The position numbers were made by a program, and so were the translations under genes. The notes beneath the pieces are model-generated. The model searched no databases, was not told the origin of the DNA, and saw only the letters and a program-made list of their open reading frames with translations. Below are positions 38,266 to 49,274 of a stretch of DNA of 64,000 nucleotides, piece after piece (the first letter of the stretch is position 1; each line of letters begins with the position of its first letter). The stretch spans positions 2,790,001 to 2,854,000 of the forward strand of contig JAHREC010000011.1 in assembly GCA_020081605.1 (NCBI GenBank), read 5' to 3'. This DNA comes from Albifimbria verrucaria (taxonomy: Eukaryota > Ascomycota > Sordariomycetes > Hypocreales > Stachybotryaceae).

Positions 38266-38755
38266 ATGGCGGCTATTGCTCCGATTACTGGCGTACGTTT
38301 GTCACGAGTCAATGGCTCTCCGCGCGCGCGGCGTGAGCTGGGAGGAGAATTTGTGGGCTAACCTGGAGGGTTGCAGATGCTCCGACGCAAGCTCGTCATG
38401 GACATTGCCATTGGCCTGGGTACGTAGTCCCGTTGTGAAGAGAGGTGCCTTGGGGAGACGCCGCGGAGTGTTCGAGCTTGGGCGGCGTCGACGCTGGGTG
38501 CTGGAGAGGCAGCTCGGGAACTCTCGGCTAACTTTTGCATTACAGGATCTGGTTTCGTCATGGCCAACGCCTGGTGGTAAGCATACCCGCCCGACGATAC
38601 AACGAGCAGACGAAACGACCGTGGCCCGGAAACATGAGTAGCCGAGGACTGACCGCGACGATAGGTACGGCTTCCACATGCCCCGAACCAACGCCCGTGA
38701 CGCCTACTACGACAAGCTGGAGCAGGAGAAGGCTGCCCAGCGTGCCGGTCAGTAA
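38266..38755 (+). CDS. COX9: Cytochrome c oxidase subunit VIIa (COX9 type)
   Basis: A 63-aa protein spread over four exons: 38266-38292, 38377-38419, 38546-38576 and 38665-38755. The frame is clean. It reads MAAIAPITGMLRRKLVMDIA then IGLGSGFVMANAWWYGFHMP, closely matching the fungal Cox9/VIIa pattern: IAPITG start, a basic RRK, one membrane helix, and the WWYGFHM motif at its end. A charged C-terminal helix (KLEQEKAAQRAGQ) follows. It is a small nuclear-encoded subunit of complex IV in the inner mitochondrial membrane. None of the exons is long enough to be found by ORF length. It is divergent from MRPL22 and may share its promoter. Confidence 0.92.
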
Positions 38756-39451
38756 ATTCTGTCTACATGACCATGTAGAGGAGGGAATGGCTTATAGGAG
38801 AATGCGGACAGCATTGATGGCGACGCTCAAATAGACGGGGAGGCGGTTCCAAACGGAAGCAGAACAAATTGGACTGCGGTGATTGCGGTCGGCCGGGACA
38901 ATTTTCTGTACTATAGACCAGGGCAACCATGTCGTCACACGCTTGAGTCAAGTTTCCTTTGTGTTAGAGATGTTTTGTGCAGTTGAGATATGAAGTGAGC
39001 TGTGTGAATGTGGTTGGTTGTGATGTGCACATCGCCGCTGTCTGAGCCAGCGAAATGAAGATCTGCGATGTGAATTGAATGCGATGCGTGTTGGACACTG
39101 TTCATTATGGTTCCCAATGTGGAAGATGGCTTCGTAGAGCTGCATCTCTAGGCATTGGGCCGAAGCAAATTTCTCTATAGTACAGCATAAGAATACATGA
39201 ATTAGATTGGTGTTTCCCACAGCCGCTGGTCCAAGCCGAGATCCAATGATAATGACAAGTTAATAAGGGAATCTGTTCTGCAACATGGTCTTTAACGTCC
39301 TGGATGCCTTTGTCTGAGAGTGCCAGGTTGGTGATATGCGCGTAGGAAACAGCAGAGGCCTGTGAGGCGTACCCTCGTAGAAGCTAAATTGTGAAGCAAT
39401 TTTGAGTAAATGGCAAATTGCCCTCATGACGCAGTGTCGGCGCCTGACCAG
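38756..39451. other. Intergenic, convergent 3' ends
   Basis: About 700 bases between COX9 and SOM1 stop codons. No gene recognised. Confidence 0.6.
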
Positions 39452-39960
39452 CTACTTGACCACTGGGTAGGGCGTTGTGGTGGTTTGGATGACTCGTCGT
39501 GGCTGGGCTCGCTGTTGGTGGGCTGTTGCTGTTGCCTCCTCCCACGCTGTCGTCTCGACTGTAAAGGTACCCTTTCTGTCTTGACATCTATCACCAGCAT
39601 CAGTCAGCCTGAGCCCTCTGCCAACAAAATACGAGGCGAATAAAACAAATTCGAGTTGGGCTTGACGTGGAGGGCAGTCGAAGAGCGCATGATGCTACGC
39701 CCACCTCGTACTTTGCAGACACATCAAAACCAGACGTACCTCCGGAACAGCCGCTCGACGGGATAGCACCGCACGGCGCCGTTCTTTGACAACGGCCGCT
39801 CTACCTGACAGCTGTATTGCATCATCTGCAGCAGCTCGCACGCATCCAGGTCGACGCGCCGGGCGCGCGGATCGGCCAGCTTGCGGCGACGGCCTTGGAC
39901 GTCCTGCTGCACCAGCTGGGGCAGCTCGGCCGCAGGGAACGAGTGGCACGGCGGCGTCAT
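39452..39960 (-). CDS. SOM1: Mitochondrial export protein SOM1
   Basis: Exons are 39740-39960 and 39452-39587 with a 152-base intron, giving 118 aa. The SOM1 family pattern is seen: CELLQMMQYSC, then a second cysteine before PVERLFRRC, then the FTVETTAWE block. Yeast Som1 associates with the inner-membrane peptidase complex (Imp1/Imp2) that matures intermembrane-space proteins. The start is taken at 39960 (MTPPCHSFP), which fits the family. An upstream in-frame ATG at 40014 would add 18 residues and bring the start within 6 bases of the divergent gene. It is unusually rich in CG near the start. Confidence 0.8.
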
Positions 39961-39984
39961 TTGTCGTCTAGAGCAAGGCAAGGG

Positions 39985-39992
39985 TATATAAG
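39985..39992. promoter_or_regulatory. TATATAAG element between divergent start codons
   Basis: TATATAAG is the only recognisable promoter element in the 59 bases between the SOM1 start (39960) and the orphan start (40020). It could serve either strand. Confidence 0.35.
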
Positions 39993-40019
39993 ACCAGGCG
40001 TGGGACGCAGACACGCAGG

Positions 40020-41107
40020 ATGGAGACGGTGGTGGGGAGGAGGGTGCTGGGCGAGGTTGAGGAGATGAGTCTGGAGGAGGTGAGTTTTGCGCGTCATGTT
40101 GGGTGTGCGTGAGATTGGGTGTGAGCTGGGAGGTGAAATATCACAACCCCAAATTTGTCCTACTGCGCAATTCTTTTACATTATTGGGATTTGTCTACTT
40201 CAAGTACTTATTCTGTTTTATTTTGTCTTTGTTTGTCTCTTTTTGGTTGCCATGTCGCGGGCGCAATGTCTGCACGGCACGTTGCGATAAGTCGATGATG
40301 CATGACATCGACTCACCACAAGCCGAATATCAGACTTGAGCAAGCGCTGCTTTGCACCTCTTCATGCTTCAGTTTTACAGTTGCTATTTATTCATTTGTC
40401 TTCATGGTTTACTGGCTTACCATTTAACAGGTTCTTCAAGACTTTCGCGCGGCTGTTGCCCAAACTACCGTCACCAACGACACCACGACGGCACCCCTTC
40501 ACCCTGTCATCAACAGACGCCTCAAACAAACTTCAATCAGTTCCCTTGACCGGCTTGTGGTGCGTCGCGCAGCTACGACCCAAACGACTCATATTTCTAT
40601 TGCGGGCCGTCACCTCCCGCTGCTCTACGCTCTGGTCACGACACTCGTGTCTGCGCCTCACTACCGAACCATTCTAATCGTTGACTTCGACGCCCGATTT
40701 GATCCCACGAGACTGGCCTGCACACCTGAGGATCTACGCCATGTATATATCCAGCGTGCCGCACGACGGAGCTCCCTGAAGCAGTACGCGCCCTGGTCGA
40801 CGAGGCGGGCAGCTGGATGCTCTACGGCGCGCACCGTGCCAGTGCCGGCCGCGAGTGGTGGGGCACCGTCGTCGTGGGCGGCAGCGGCGCTCCGGGAGAC
40901 ATCTCGGCATCGTGGAGGGGCTGGCTGCGCGTGGACCGGGCGAGTGTTGGCGGTTTCGCGGTCGGCCTGAGCGCGGAGGAGGCGTTGGACCAGCGGGCCG
41001 CAAGACAGGAGGTCGTGGACCGCGCCGAGTGGACAGCCTCGTCAGCGTGGGGAGGTTTCGTCTTCCTCGAGGATGGTACGGAGGGTGGTGGGCTAAGGGA
41101 TGAGTAG
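40020..41107 (+). CDS. Conserved-looking orphan protein, possible RecA/Rad51-like fold without Walker A
   Basis: Predicted exons are 40020-40079 and 40431-41107 (351-base intron), about 245 aa with one base restored near 40755. I do not recognise the family with certainty. Internal features are a beta-strand-like segment LLYALVTTLVSAPH followed by TILIVDFDARFD, reminiscent of the Walker B strand of RecA-type recombination mediators. Next come ALVDEAGSWMLYGAHR and REWWGTVVVGGSG, then a regular C-terminal alpha/beta part. No Walker A GxxxxGK[ST] is visible. Conservation across the frameshift cannot be tested here, but the codon pattern and long open frame support a gene. The first exon is less certain because it sits only 59 bases from the SOM1 start. 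A distant Rad51-paralog role is speculation. Confidence 0.55.
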
Positions 41108-42655
41108 AAGATGAGATGGTGGGTATGTCGAGGTGTTATGTTCACACCATCGTGAACGAGGTTACATGTCTGATTGCTGAGCTTCTGGTCGGTTATACGG
41201 AGTACGGAGTGACGGCTTTGCTGATCGTCGATATTATGAAATCAACGATACACGCTCATACGACTCTGTTGATCATCAGCACCATGAGTTAACAATGTAC
41301 ACTCATACAACAGTTGATCAGCAACTTCATGGATCAACGTCTATACGGACCTATGCTCCGGCTACAACATGCGGTTTCCAGAAAAGCCATCTCAGCACAC
41401 ATTCACATCCCCAGACCCCTGAGGAAGCTCCTAGGGTCTAGGACCACTTCCTCCGCGGACAGCCACCTCATCTTCATCATCCGTTTCATCGACATCTACA
41501 CGGCTCCAGACCGTAACTTACTGTGCTTACACCAAGGATACCGTCCGTCTATTTGTCGCTCCAACCCGCTATATCCGCCCGTCTTCGCCAAGCACCGCGC
41601 AAAATCCCATCTCTGCAGTAGCACCATGCAGTGAGGGACTTTTCCACACCCGTGGGTTCTTTTGTAGTCCTGCCTTGATGTCCTGCGGTTTTTAGTTGTC
41701 TCATCCCTTAGGGGCCCAGGAGGAAAACATGGGGATCTGCATGCCATCAGCGTGCATTGTCCGGCGTTGGAACTCAAGCACCAGTCCACAATTTTTCCTT
41801 GTAGCCAGACAGACCTAAGAGATTCGGCCCAAATATCGCATCGGCACCCCTCCTCCGCAAAGTCCCGAAATTTGCCCATGTTGGATTTCCTTGGTTTTTT
41901 ATAGCGGACGCTTGGTGGGTGGGAACAAATGCGCATTTTGGGGAATTGTCCATGTCGATCACTTCTCGGGGCGGAGGACGCCGGTGTGCCTCTGACTGAT
42001 GGGGGTGTCTGTGTTCTCACAGTCTCCCCAGGATATCTCTTGGCTTTGGTAAGGAAAGATGACAGATTGCGGGACGTTGGTGGAGAGGGTGGTATGAGAA
42101 ATACTTGAACATTAATTGCGGCAATGGCGGTTATGTATAAAGGAGATGGTCGAGCTTGGTTGTGATGATTGACATGTGGGATTGTAATCGAGCCTAGGCC
42201 GATGTATCTGTTAAATGAAAAAGTAATTCAGTCTGAAGTATATGAAGTAGAAGCGAGACAAAGTGGATTCATTAGAGTAAAGGAGGCCTCTTTGAGTGTA
42301 GTCATATCAAGTTTTGAAGGTCACAGTTTGCAAGCAAGGGGATCAAGTTACTTCCAATTTGACGTTTATTGCTGTCTGATCTAGCAGAAGTCTATCTGGT
42401 CGTGCGATGTGGTGCCCATCGGGTATAGGTAGCACCAAACCATGGGAGGCCAAGGCCAACCATGGAAATTCTATATAATAGATCTCAAGAAGTTATGATC
42501 GAGAAGATCGTCACTCGATCCATCTGTCAACCATTCAAAAAGCGAATGGCGGTGTGAAGTCGTATCAATTTGTAAAACCCAAACAGTGCCAAACTCCTTC
42601 CATGCTATGACAAAAGAAAAGAAAAAGTGAAGTTGGAAAAGTTGGTGTGGTCTGT
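41108..42655. other. Intergenic, convergent
   Basis: 1.5 kb between two convergent genes. Overlapping open frames here show no family resemblance. A short repeated TTGATCAGCA/ACACTCATAC motif occurs near 41250-41330. Nothing else recognised. Confidence 0.55.
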
Positions 42656-44215
42656 TTACACGGTGACATCGTTGGGAGCACCAGCGCCATCAGCTGCCAT
42701 CAGAGCGGTGCCCTTCTGGACAATAGAGTGACGGCGGATCTCAGACTCGTCGATGGCGCTACCATCCTGAGCAGCGAGCACATTGGCCTCGCCCAGGACG
42801 TCCTGCTTGAGAGAGCCGACAACACGCTTGCGCATCTCACGCTGGATGCCGTGGTTGACAGCGTCGAGGACGTTGTCGACAATGACGCGAGGCTTGTAAG
42901 CAGGCTCGGTACCCTCCTCGTAGACACCAGTCTTGACCAGGATGCTGTACCACTCGTTGGGAGCCTTCTCGTTGACGGCGTTGGTACCGCGGATGTCACT
43001 CTCAGGAGTGTCACCAACAAAGTAGACAGTCTTGGGGAGCGACGAGACCGTGCTCCGTGTTGCGCCACTGGCTCATGAGACGGGAAGCAAACTCGAAGGT
43101 GGAAACCTGGGGCTTGCCAAAAGCATGGGTGTGAAGCTTGCCCTTACCACCGGTCAGATCACGGAAAGTGACCTCGAACATGCGGCGGAGGGCACCCATG
43201 CCAAGTCGGACGTGCTCGTGAGCGGCAGACCAGACGACATCGTTGTGGGAGAAGTAGAATGGGGACCCTCGTCAAGGTGGCGCTGCGAGTGCCGATGCGA
43301 CCACCCTGAGACATGGCGAGGTCGAGCATGATCTGGATGTCGCCAGCCCAATCACGGGAGTCGGCGAAGACGAAAACGGCATCAATGACAACGTCGTTGA
43401 AGTCGCGGTCACGGGAAGCAGCGTGCTCCTGAGGAGTGAGCTTGCGGAAAGGGGTAGTGGCAGAGTTGTGCTTGATGATATCGCCAGGGGTAACGACATC
43501 CTTGAAGCCGTAACCCTCGGCAACCTGACGGCACTTCTCGCCCTCACCACCAACAACCAGGACAGTCTTGTACTTCTCGGCCATCTCCCGCATGGGGTGT
43601 GGCCGCAGATGAACTGACCGGGCTTGATGTCGCACTGGAGTTGACGGGAGAGGTCGGTGCAGCGCTCCTCCTCAGTCTTGCCGCCGCCGTTGGTCAAGAA
43701 GATGTGAGGTCTGAGATGGTTGTTAGCAGGCTGTTCGCTTGATTTGACGATGAAATGACTCGATTTCGTGAGTGACGATCCATCTTAAATTGTGGATCTC
43801 ACGATGTTTTTTTGCTGGAGTCTGGGGATGGTGGTTCTGGTGTATGGGGAAAATGCGGGCTTGCAACTTACACTTTAATACCATACTCGTTCTCACCGTT
43901 AAGAACCTTCATGGCCTGGATGGCCTCGGGAATAGCCTTTCCACCACGGACAAGGACGCCATCAATATCGAAGGCGTAGACAAAGGAGTCGGCCACAAAG
44001 GTGTCCTCGGCATTGCTGGCAGGAGAAGGAGGGGTCTGGAGGCTGGCAATGCTGGCGCGAGAGCTGTCGGCCTCGAGCTCAGGAGAGGAGCAGCCGGACT
44101 GGGAGTCGTTGTCGTGGGAAGCGAGGTTCATGCTGTTGAGTTGCGATCGAGCATCGGCAACTTGCTGGAAGAAGGAAGACTCCTGTTGAGTCTGTTGTGA
44201 TTCTTGCTGACTCAT
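42656..44215 (-). CDS. HAD-superfamily class IIA hydrolase (CECR5/YKR070W type)
   Basis: Exons are 43872-44215 and 42656-43710, about 467 aa. After a Gln/Ser-rich N-terminus, motif I is FVYAFDIDGVLVRGGKAIPE (catalytic aspartates DxD). FLTNGGGKTEEER, the motif II region, comes right after the intron. The class IIA cap holds VLVVGGEGEKCRQVAEGYGF, and motif IV is YFVGDTPESDIRG. Known relatives are the mitochondrial/cytosolic CECR5 (HDHD5) and yeast YKR070W, whose substrate is not established. Start 44215 (MSQQES) is the first ATG in frame. Frame breaks at about 43596 (one C), 43265-43285 (two bases in C runs) and about 43040 (a TC dinucleotide in a TCGTC stretch) are probably sequence errors. 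The 161-base intron uses a GTAAGT donor and a GCTAAC branch. Confidence 0.88.
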
Positions 44216-44851
44216 GTTGTGTGGTTGTGTTGTGTTCGCAGTCAAAGACAAAGAGATGATGGTTGATGTGGATGAGATGTAGCAGAACAGGAGGAGAGTT
44301 TGTTCGTGCTATATAGATGAAGAGAAGAGTCGATGACGGGAAAGTGGAGTGAAGATGGAGAGATTGTTGTGGAGTGTATGAGAGTGAAGATGGAGATAAC
44401 TGTCACCGTTCGAGACGGTAGGAGTCGTGGGTCTTTATAGATGAGAGGAGGAAGCCCATGTTTGCGGGCTATCAAGGCGAGGCGAGGCAAGGCAGCGACG
44501 GCCTTGGAAGGTAGACAGTCTGGCTTGGACTGTCTACATCACACAGCCATGTCATGGTGCTTGGAGAGGCGTGCGTCTACTCGGCCCGTGGAGACGGCTT
44601 CGAGTCAATCAGATGCCACGAGGAGGGGCGTGGCGAGGGCCCTGAGCCCACTTGGCGGTCCCACAAGGTGGGAAAAGCAGAAACACGCAGGGACCACAGT
44701 TGCCGAGATGTGGTAAGAGATGGGCGCCGATAGACTTTTTAGCTATGACGATGGTCGTGGATTTTCTCTGCGTTGCGAGAGCCAGGGTGTGGGTGAGCGA
44801 GGTTGAAGTTGGTTGGATGATGGATGGATGAACGATTTTTCACCATCGACC

Positions 44852-44955
44852 ACCGGTACGTACCTGCACCCTTTCTCGTTCAGCGTACCTTTTTCGCAGG
44901 TACGTACCTTATCTACAGGTACCTACCTCCTTTCTCTTTCGTGCCTTTGTACCTC
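44852..44955. repeat. Cluster of GTACCT / GTACGTACCT motifs
   Basis: About ten copies of GTACCT or TACGTACC within about 105 bases, in irregular spacing, about 640 bases upstream of the HAD hydrolase start. Similar CCTAGGTACCT elements occur at 4345-4450, 11091-11135 and 20330-20350. Confidence 0.7.
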
Positions 44956-47900
44956 TCGTACCTGGATGGAGGCGAAAAAGGCTTTGCCCAAATAAAAATG
45001 TACCTTTCAAGAGTATCTTTTCTAGACGGTGCCATGAATGCACCCACGATAACATCATCGTACAGTATCAGTAACATTAACAGCCAGAGACCACACACAG
45101 GGTGCTGCCTGGCAGCGCTGGCACATGTCAAGCTTCGTTCCGGGCACGCAATCAAACGCCTTGAATCCGCATGTTTGAACAAGACAGCCAAACCCCTGCC
45201 CCCGAAAACATGCATCTGCATTTTCTCTGATGTAACTCGAAGCCCTCATCTCTATCATCGGGCCCGGTTCCCGAGCTTTGACGCGATCGTCTCGGGTACG
45301 TACTCGTCGACCAGCGGCTCTGGCGGCGAAAGGACATTTAATCATTCAGGGGACATATACTGTGTCGTCGATGGCTCGGCTTGCTCGAATTCTGTTACAT
45401 CAATCTTATGCCCGCTCACTGGCCAGCGGCCTTGGCGCGTCAGACAAAGAGCGGGTACCCTTACATAGTACAGGAGCAGAGTGGCTAGCTATCTCGCAGT
45501 TTGCTCTACCAGCGACTTGGCTGTGACGGATGTGTGGAAACGCAATGCCCCATACCAACCGAGCTACAGGTAGGTCCCCTAAGGGAGCTGCGTGCGGGAC
45601 AGACACAGGCGTGCATCGAGGCCAAGGCAGCTACCGTTCTCGTCACCAGAGGCCCTTGTGCAATGCAGGGCTTGGCGAGCGGGAGGATTGATTGCTTTTC
45701 TCTCCGATGTCACTTGGCGTGACTCTTGTCCTCTGCTCAACCCAACCGCGGCACCGTACATACCGCACCCCATGCGCGCACAACCAGAACCGTATGCGCA
45801 GATTGGGAAGCAAGCTCTCCAGGGCCCTGTCAAACCAACCCCCTGTTCAACTCGTAGTGGTGTGTGGACCCTGAGGCTCCCTACAACTGCAGATGATCGG
45901 CGCGGGTGACGGGCGAATGGGAGGTGAGCAGCGAGCCCACTGATAATACGGACGGCGCTCTTTGGTGAGGGTTCCTGGCGCTGAGTTACACCACAGGTAC
46001 TGCATGCAAGCCACGGACTTTGGCCGGTCGACAGAGCAGCGTCATTCTGCGTTGGAAACCGCTCGCTTCCCGAGTAAGTCGCAGCGAGACCATTTGACGC
46101 GATGACGTCGGGGCAGGCACAAAGTGACAAATGGTCAAACCGGCTAGCCGAGTAATTAGCAAGCCGGACGGAACCGCCATGGGCAGGCTAAGAGAGCTAT
46201 GTGTTGTACGAAGTGACAGGAAAGACCCTGACGGAGAGCTCCTTGCTACACAGTTTGCAAATGTTTTTTCCTCTTCCCTCTTTTGCGTTTTGTTTTCTTC
46301 CAACCGGATCCAAGGGATGCCTGGCACAAGGGGTCTCACAGTAACCACAAGGATGGATGGACACAGAGCGGGTCTGGGACAAAGTGATGTGACGTACTGC
46401 ATTGTATCGTCTTCGGTTGCCCACGGTTAACGACAAATACTGCAACAACATGGCGCAACTTCTGACTGTGTTTCGGGCCGTGGATACACACGAACCAGGG
46501 TGAATGGATGGATGAGAAGAAACGGGCGGAGGGGACGAAAAGGCGGCGGGGCAGAAAACGGAGACCCGGTTCTGGTTCTAACGAGACCCGCCGGGCTGGC
46601 TCCGTCCAGGATCCACCCTGACGTCACGCCCTTATCCCACCAGCCCGGTATTTTACAGTATCATGGTCGTCTCAAGATTGCAGTAGTACAGTGCTGTAGT
46701 TTCTAGAGCATGATGGATTACATTGCAGCGCACAGTAGGCGACCAGGGAGGGTTTAGTCGGCCACGATTTGCACATGTGGTAACCAGGCACGGCCTCAAG
46801 CCACTTACACGGCGTCCGTTCCTTCGGCATCTCGATCAGGACACCACTCGATGCTTCTCGATAACGCTCGTCTTGCCAGATGCCCGCGGTCCAAGCTCTA
46901 TCGCCAGCCTCGGCAGGGTTGAATTAGGAAGACGTCTCATTCCTGGTATTTCCTTCGTCTCCTCACGCTCAGCCCGCCCGCCCCAGAAAACCTGCTCCAC
47001 CGAGGCGCCCTTCCTGCTCATGCGCAATCAATGTACCTCCTCGGTGAGGCCAAGGTAAGGCCGGTACCTAGAGCGTCACGACTCAGAGGCTGCCTCCTCC
47101 TTCGCCCAATCCAAGCACCGCTGGACCCATCCGGTGGACCGTGATGGAAACGTTCGGGCTCCTTCGGGCGTCTGCTGGTGCTACAGACGGTGCCAAACCG
47201 TAGGACAGTAGGAACCGTACTGTGACCCTGAGGACCCCAGGGTATTCCATGTCCCGCTCTCCTCCCGACCGTTACAAATGCATGCAGGGCCTCACCCGGG
47301 AGGTGATACTGTGTGCTACCGCCGTCGGGGTGCTTGATGCGCATCAGGGTAAAACGGTGGCGACAAAACGGTAGAACCAGACCGAGGCCGTAGAAATCGT
47401 CTCGCACGGCCGAAACTTGCTATTCATGCAATGCACTCGCTACCCAAACGGTACGACCAAACAATCACCGCGATATCCGCGCCCTGCATCTCGTTCCTCC
47501 CAAAGGGTCCTCCTCTGCGGTGATGCAGCAGTAGCGGCTTCTCTCTTGTCGCATCAGGCCCCTCTTGGCAGCATCTCGGCGTGCCGTAGCATACCCGGTT
47601 CGTTACCGTAAACGGAGCGGCCAGGCCTACCACACCGGTGCTGGCTGACCGGCACCCGTACCGCAGGGTTCTTTTTCTCGAAGAAGCGGCCAAGCTGCGG
47701 GTGTGGAGACGGGTGGTAGGGGAGTAGGTCCGAAGGATAAGATAGCATGACATAGCCCCCTCCTCCCCTGGCAACCCATGAGCGCCCTGCGTGTTGGACA
47801 TTATACCTAAGGTCATTCGAGTGTCATCTTCCTACTCTGGGCCCCTAACTTCTTGCTCGGCGCCTGTTGCGGCTCCCTCCAACTTGGCGTTGGGAAATCT

Positions 47901-48269
47901 TCCCTCAAAGACGGTGAGCCAGGGGTGGGAGAGGAGGGATGCGAAGATCATCGAGTGATGGAAGGATTGGAATATTTCCCGAGGGATCTACGCTGTCGCC
48001 TGGATTTCACATGCCTTGGTTCTGAAGATCTTTGGAGGGAAAAAGTTTTTGCCTTGTTTTTATTTTTCTTTCTTTGTGCGTATGTATCACTGATATTCGT
48101 TGTAGTATTTTCCCTGACTATCATTTGTGATGATTTATGACTTTGCTCATCACAACATCATAACACGTACCGTCAGGCACACACAGAGATGGTGGAAACA
48201 CCGTCCGAGTAGCGCATATGCACGCAACACAACACAATACTCCATTATACACAGAGTTGGCGAGGATCC

Positions 48270-48322
48270 CCGCGCTTCCCCCTCCCGCGCTTCCCCTCCC
48301 CGTGCTTCCCCTCCCGTGCTTC
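48270..48322. repeat. CGCTTCCCCTCCC minisatellite
   Basis: Three to four imperfect copies of a 14-16-base unit (cgcgcttccccctcc, cgcgcttcccctccc, gtgcttcccctcc). The length of its C-runs is unreliable in this assembly. Confidence 0.75.
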
Positions 48323-48458
48323 ATTACACACAGTAGGAATATTGCAGTCTTGACGATGCACCGTCTCTTTGCTAAAACCCACATCTCCATGGAGACCGGA
48401 TGCCCACTTGCGTGACTCTCTTTCTTGATACACACCTCTCTCTGTCTCTGCGACTGGC

Positions 48459-49274
48459 TCACTGGAGGTTCACGAAGAGGCCGCCGTCAACTAGGAGCTG
48501 CGCCCCGTCACATAGCCGCTGAGCTGGTCGCTGGCCAGGAACACGGCCGGGCCCGCCATGTCCGCGGGGACACCAGTCCGGCCCAGGGAATCCTACCCTC
48601 CATGTAGGTGCGCTTCGCATCGTCCTCGAGGTCCTTGTCGTTGAGCTGGGTCTTGATGGTGCCCGGCAGCAGCGCGTTGCAGCGGATGCCATACTTGCCC
48701 AGCGCCACGGCCGTGCTCTGCATCAGACTCAGCACACCGGCCTTGGTTGGCGTGTAGTGTGTCTGTAGACCGCCGCCCACGAGAGCCGAAATGGACGACA
48801 TGCCGATGATGCTGCCACCCGAGGGCTTCTGGTGCAGCGCCATCTGCCGCGCCGCTGCCTGCGTCACATAGAATGCGCCGTCGAGGTTGGTGCGAACCGT
48901 CGCGCTGAACAGGTCCGGCTGTAGCTCCAGGAAATCGGCAAAGGTGCAGATGCCCGCGTTGGATACGCAGATGTCGAGCCTGGCCCGCTCGCCGGACAGC
49001 TCAACGGCGCGCGCCACCAGGTTGGCCGCCGTTTCCGGCTCCCGCACATCGCCGGCCTGGTGCGCCAGGCTTCCGGCCCCGGGGAGCTGCGCTTCAGCTC
49101 CTCGGCCTCTGCGACGAGCGAATCTAGGTGTGGCTGATCCTTCTCGAGACCAAGATGGTTGACGACAACATCGGCGCCCTGACGCAGATACTCCAGGCAG
49201 ATGGCGCGGCCGATGCCTGTGGTTCCACCGGTGATGATGGCCGTCTTGCCAGTCAGAATGCCTGTCACAGACAT
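48459..49274 (-). CDS. LRA1: L-rhamnose 1-dehydrogenase (SDR family)
   Basis: First enzyme of the fungal oxidative L-rhamnose pathway: L-rhamnose plus NAD(P)+ to L-rhamnono-lactone, cytosolic. It is a single exon of about 272 aa after correction. Classical SDR motifs are the cofactor-binding TGGTTGIGRAI at residues 14-24, VSNAG, ISSISALVGGG, catalytic HYTPTKAG (YxxxK), and the NALLPGTIKTQLND loop. The C-terminus GAQLLVDGGLFVNLQ is essentially the ending of yeast and mould LRA1/RHA1 proteins. Three single-base losses in C or G runs break the frame (near 49080, 48590 and 48502). The family and the neighbouring rhamnonate dehydratase on the same strand support the specific substrate. Other sugar SDRs remain possible but less likely. 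Confidence 0.87.

Larger units (their letters stand above)
44216..48458. other. Long gene-poor region
   Basis: 4.2 kb without a supportable gene. It contains the upstream region of the HAD gene, a dense cluster of GTACCT/GTACGTACCT motifs (44852-44955), a stretch of higher CpG content at about 45550-47800, and a GC-rich minisatellite at 48270-48322. Open frames in it are non-family-like and overlap in all frames. Confidence 0.5.

Noticed and set aside
41496..42020. 174-codon minus-strand open frame
   Set aside because: Composition is low-information, with no signal, membrane or domain pattern, and nothing to support transcription.
45500..45575. tRNA-like A-box on the minus strand (TAGCTCGGTTGG)
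   Set aside because: The D-arm looks plausible, but the anticodon stem does not pair and there is no B-box (GGTTCGANTCC) at the right distance.
46986..47407. Possible minus-strand gene with a 129-residue open frame
   Set aside because: No family resemblance, no codon bias, overlaps equally long frames on the other strand, no credible splice sites.
48270..48322. CRISPR-like repeat array
   Set aside because: Units are directly adjacent with no spacers and the organism is a fungus; it is a minisatellite.
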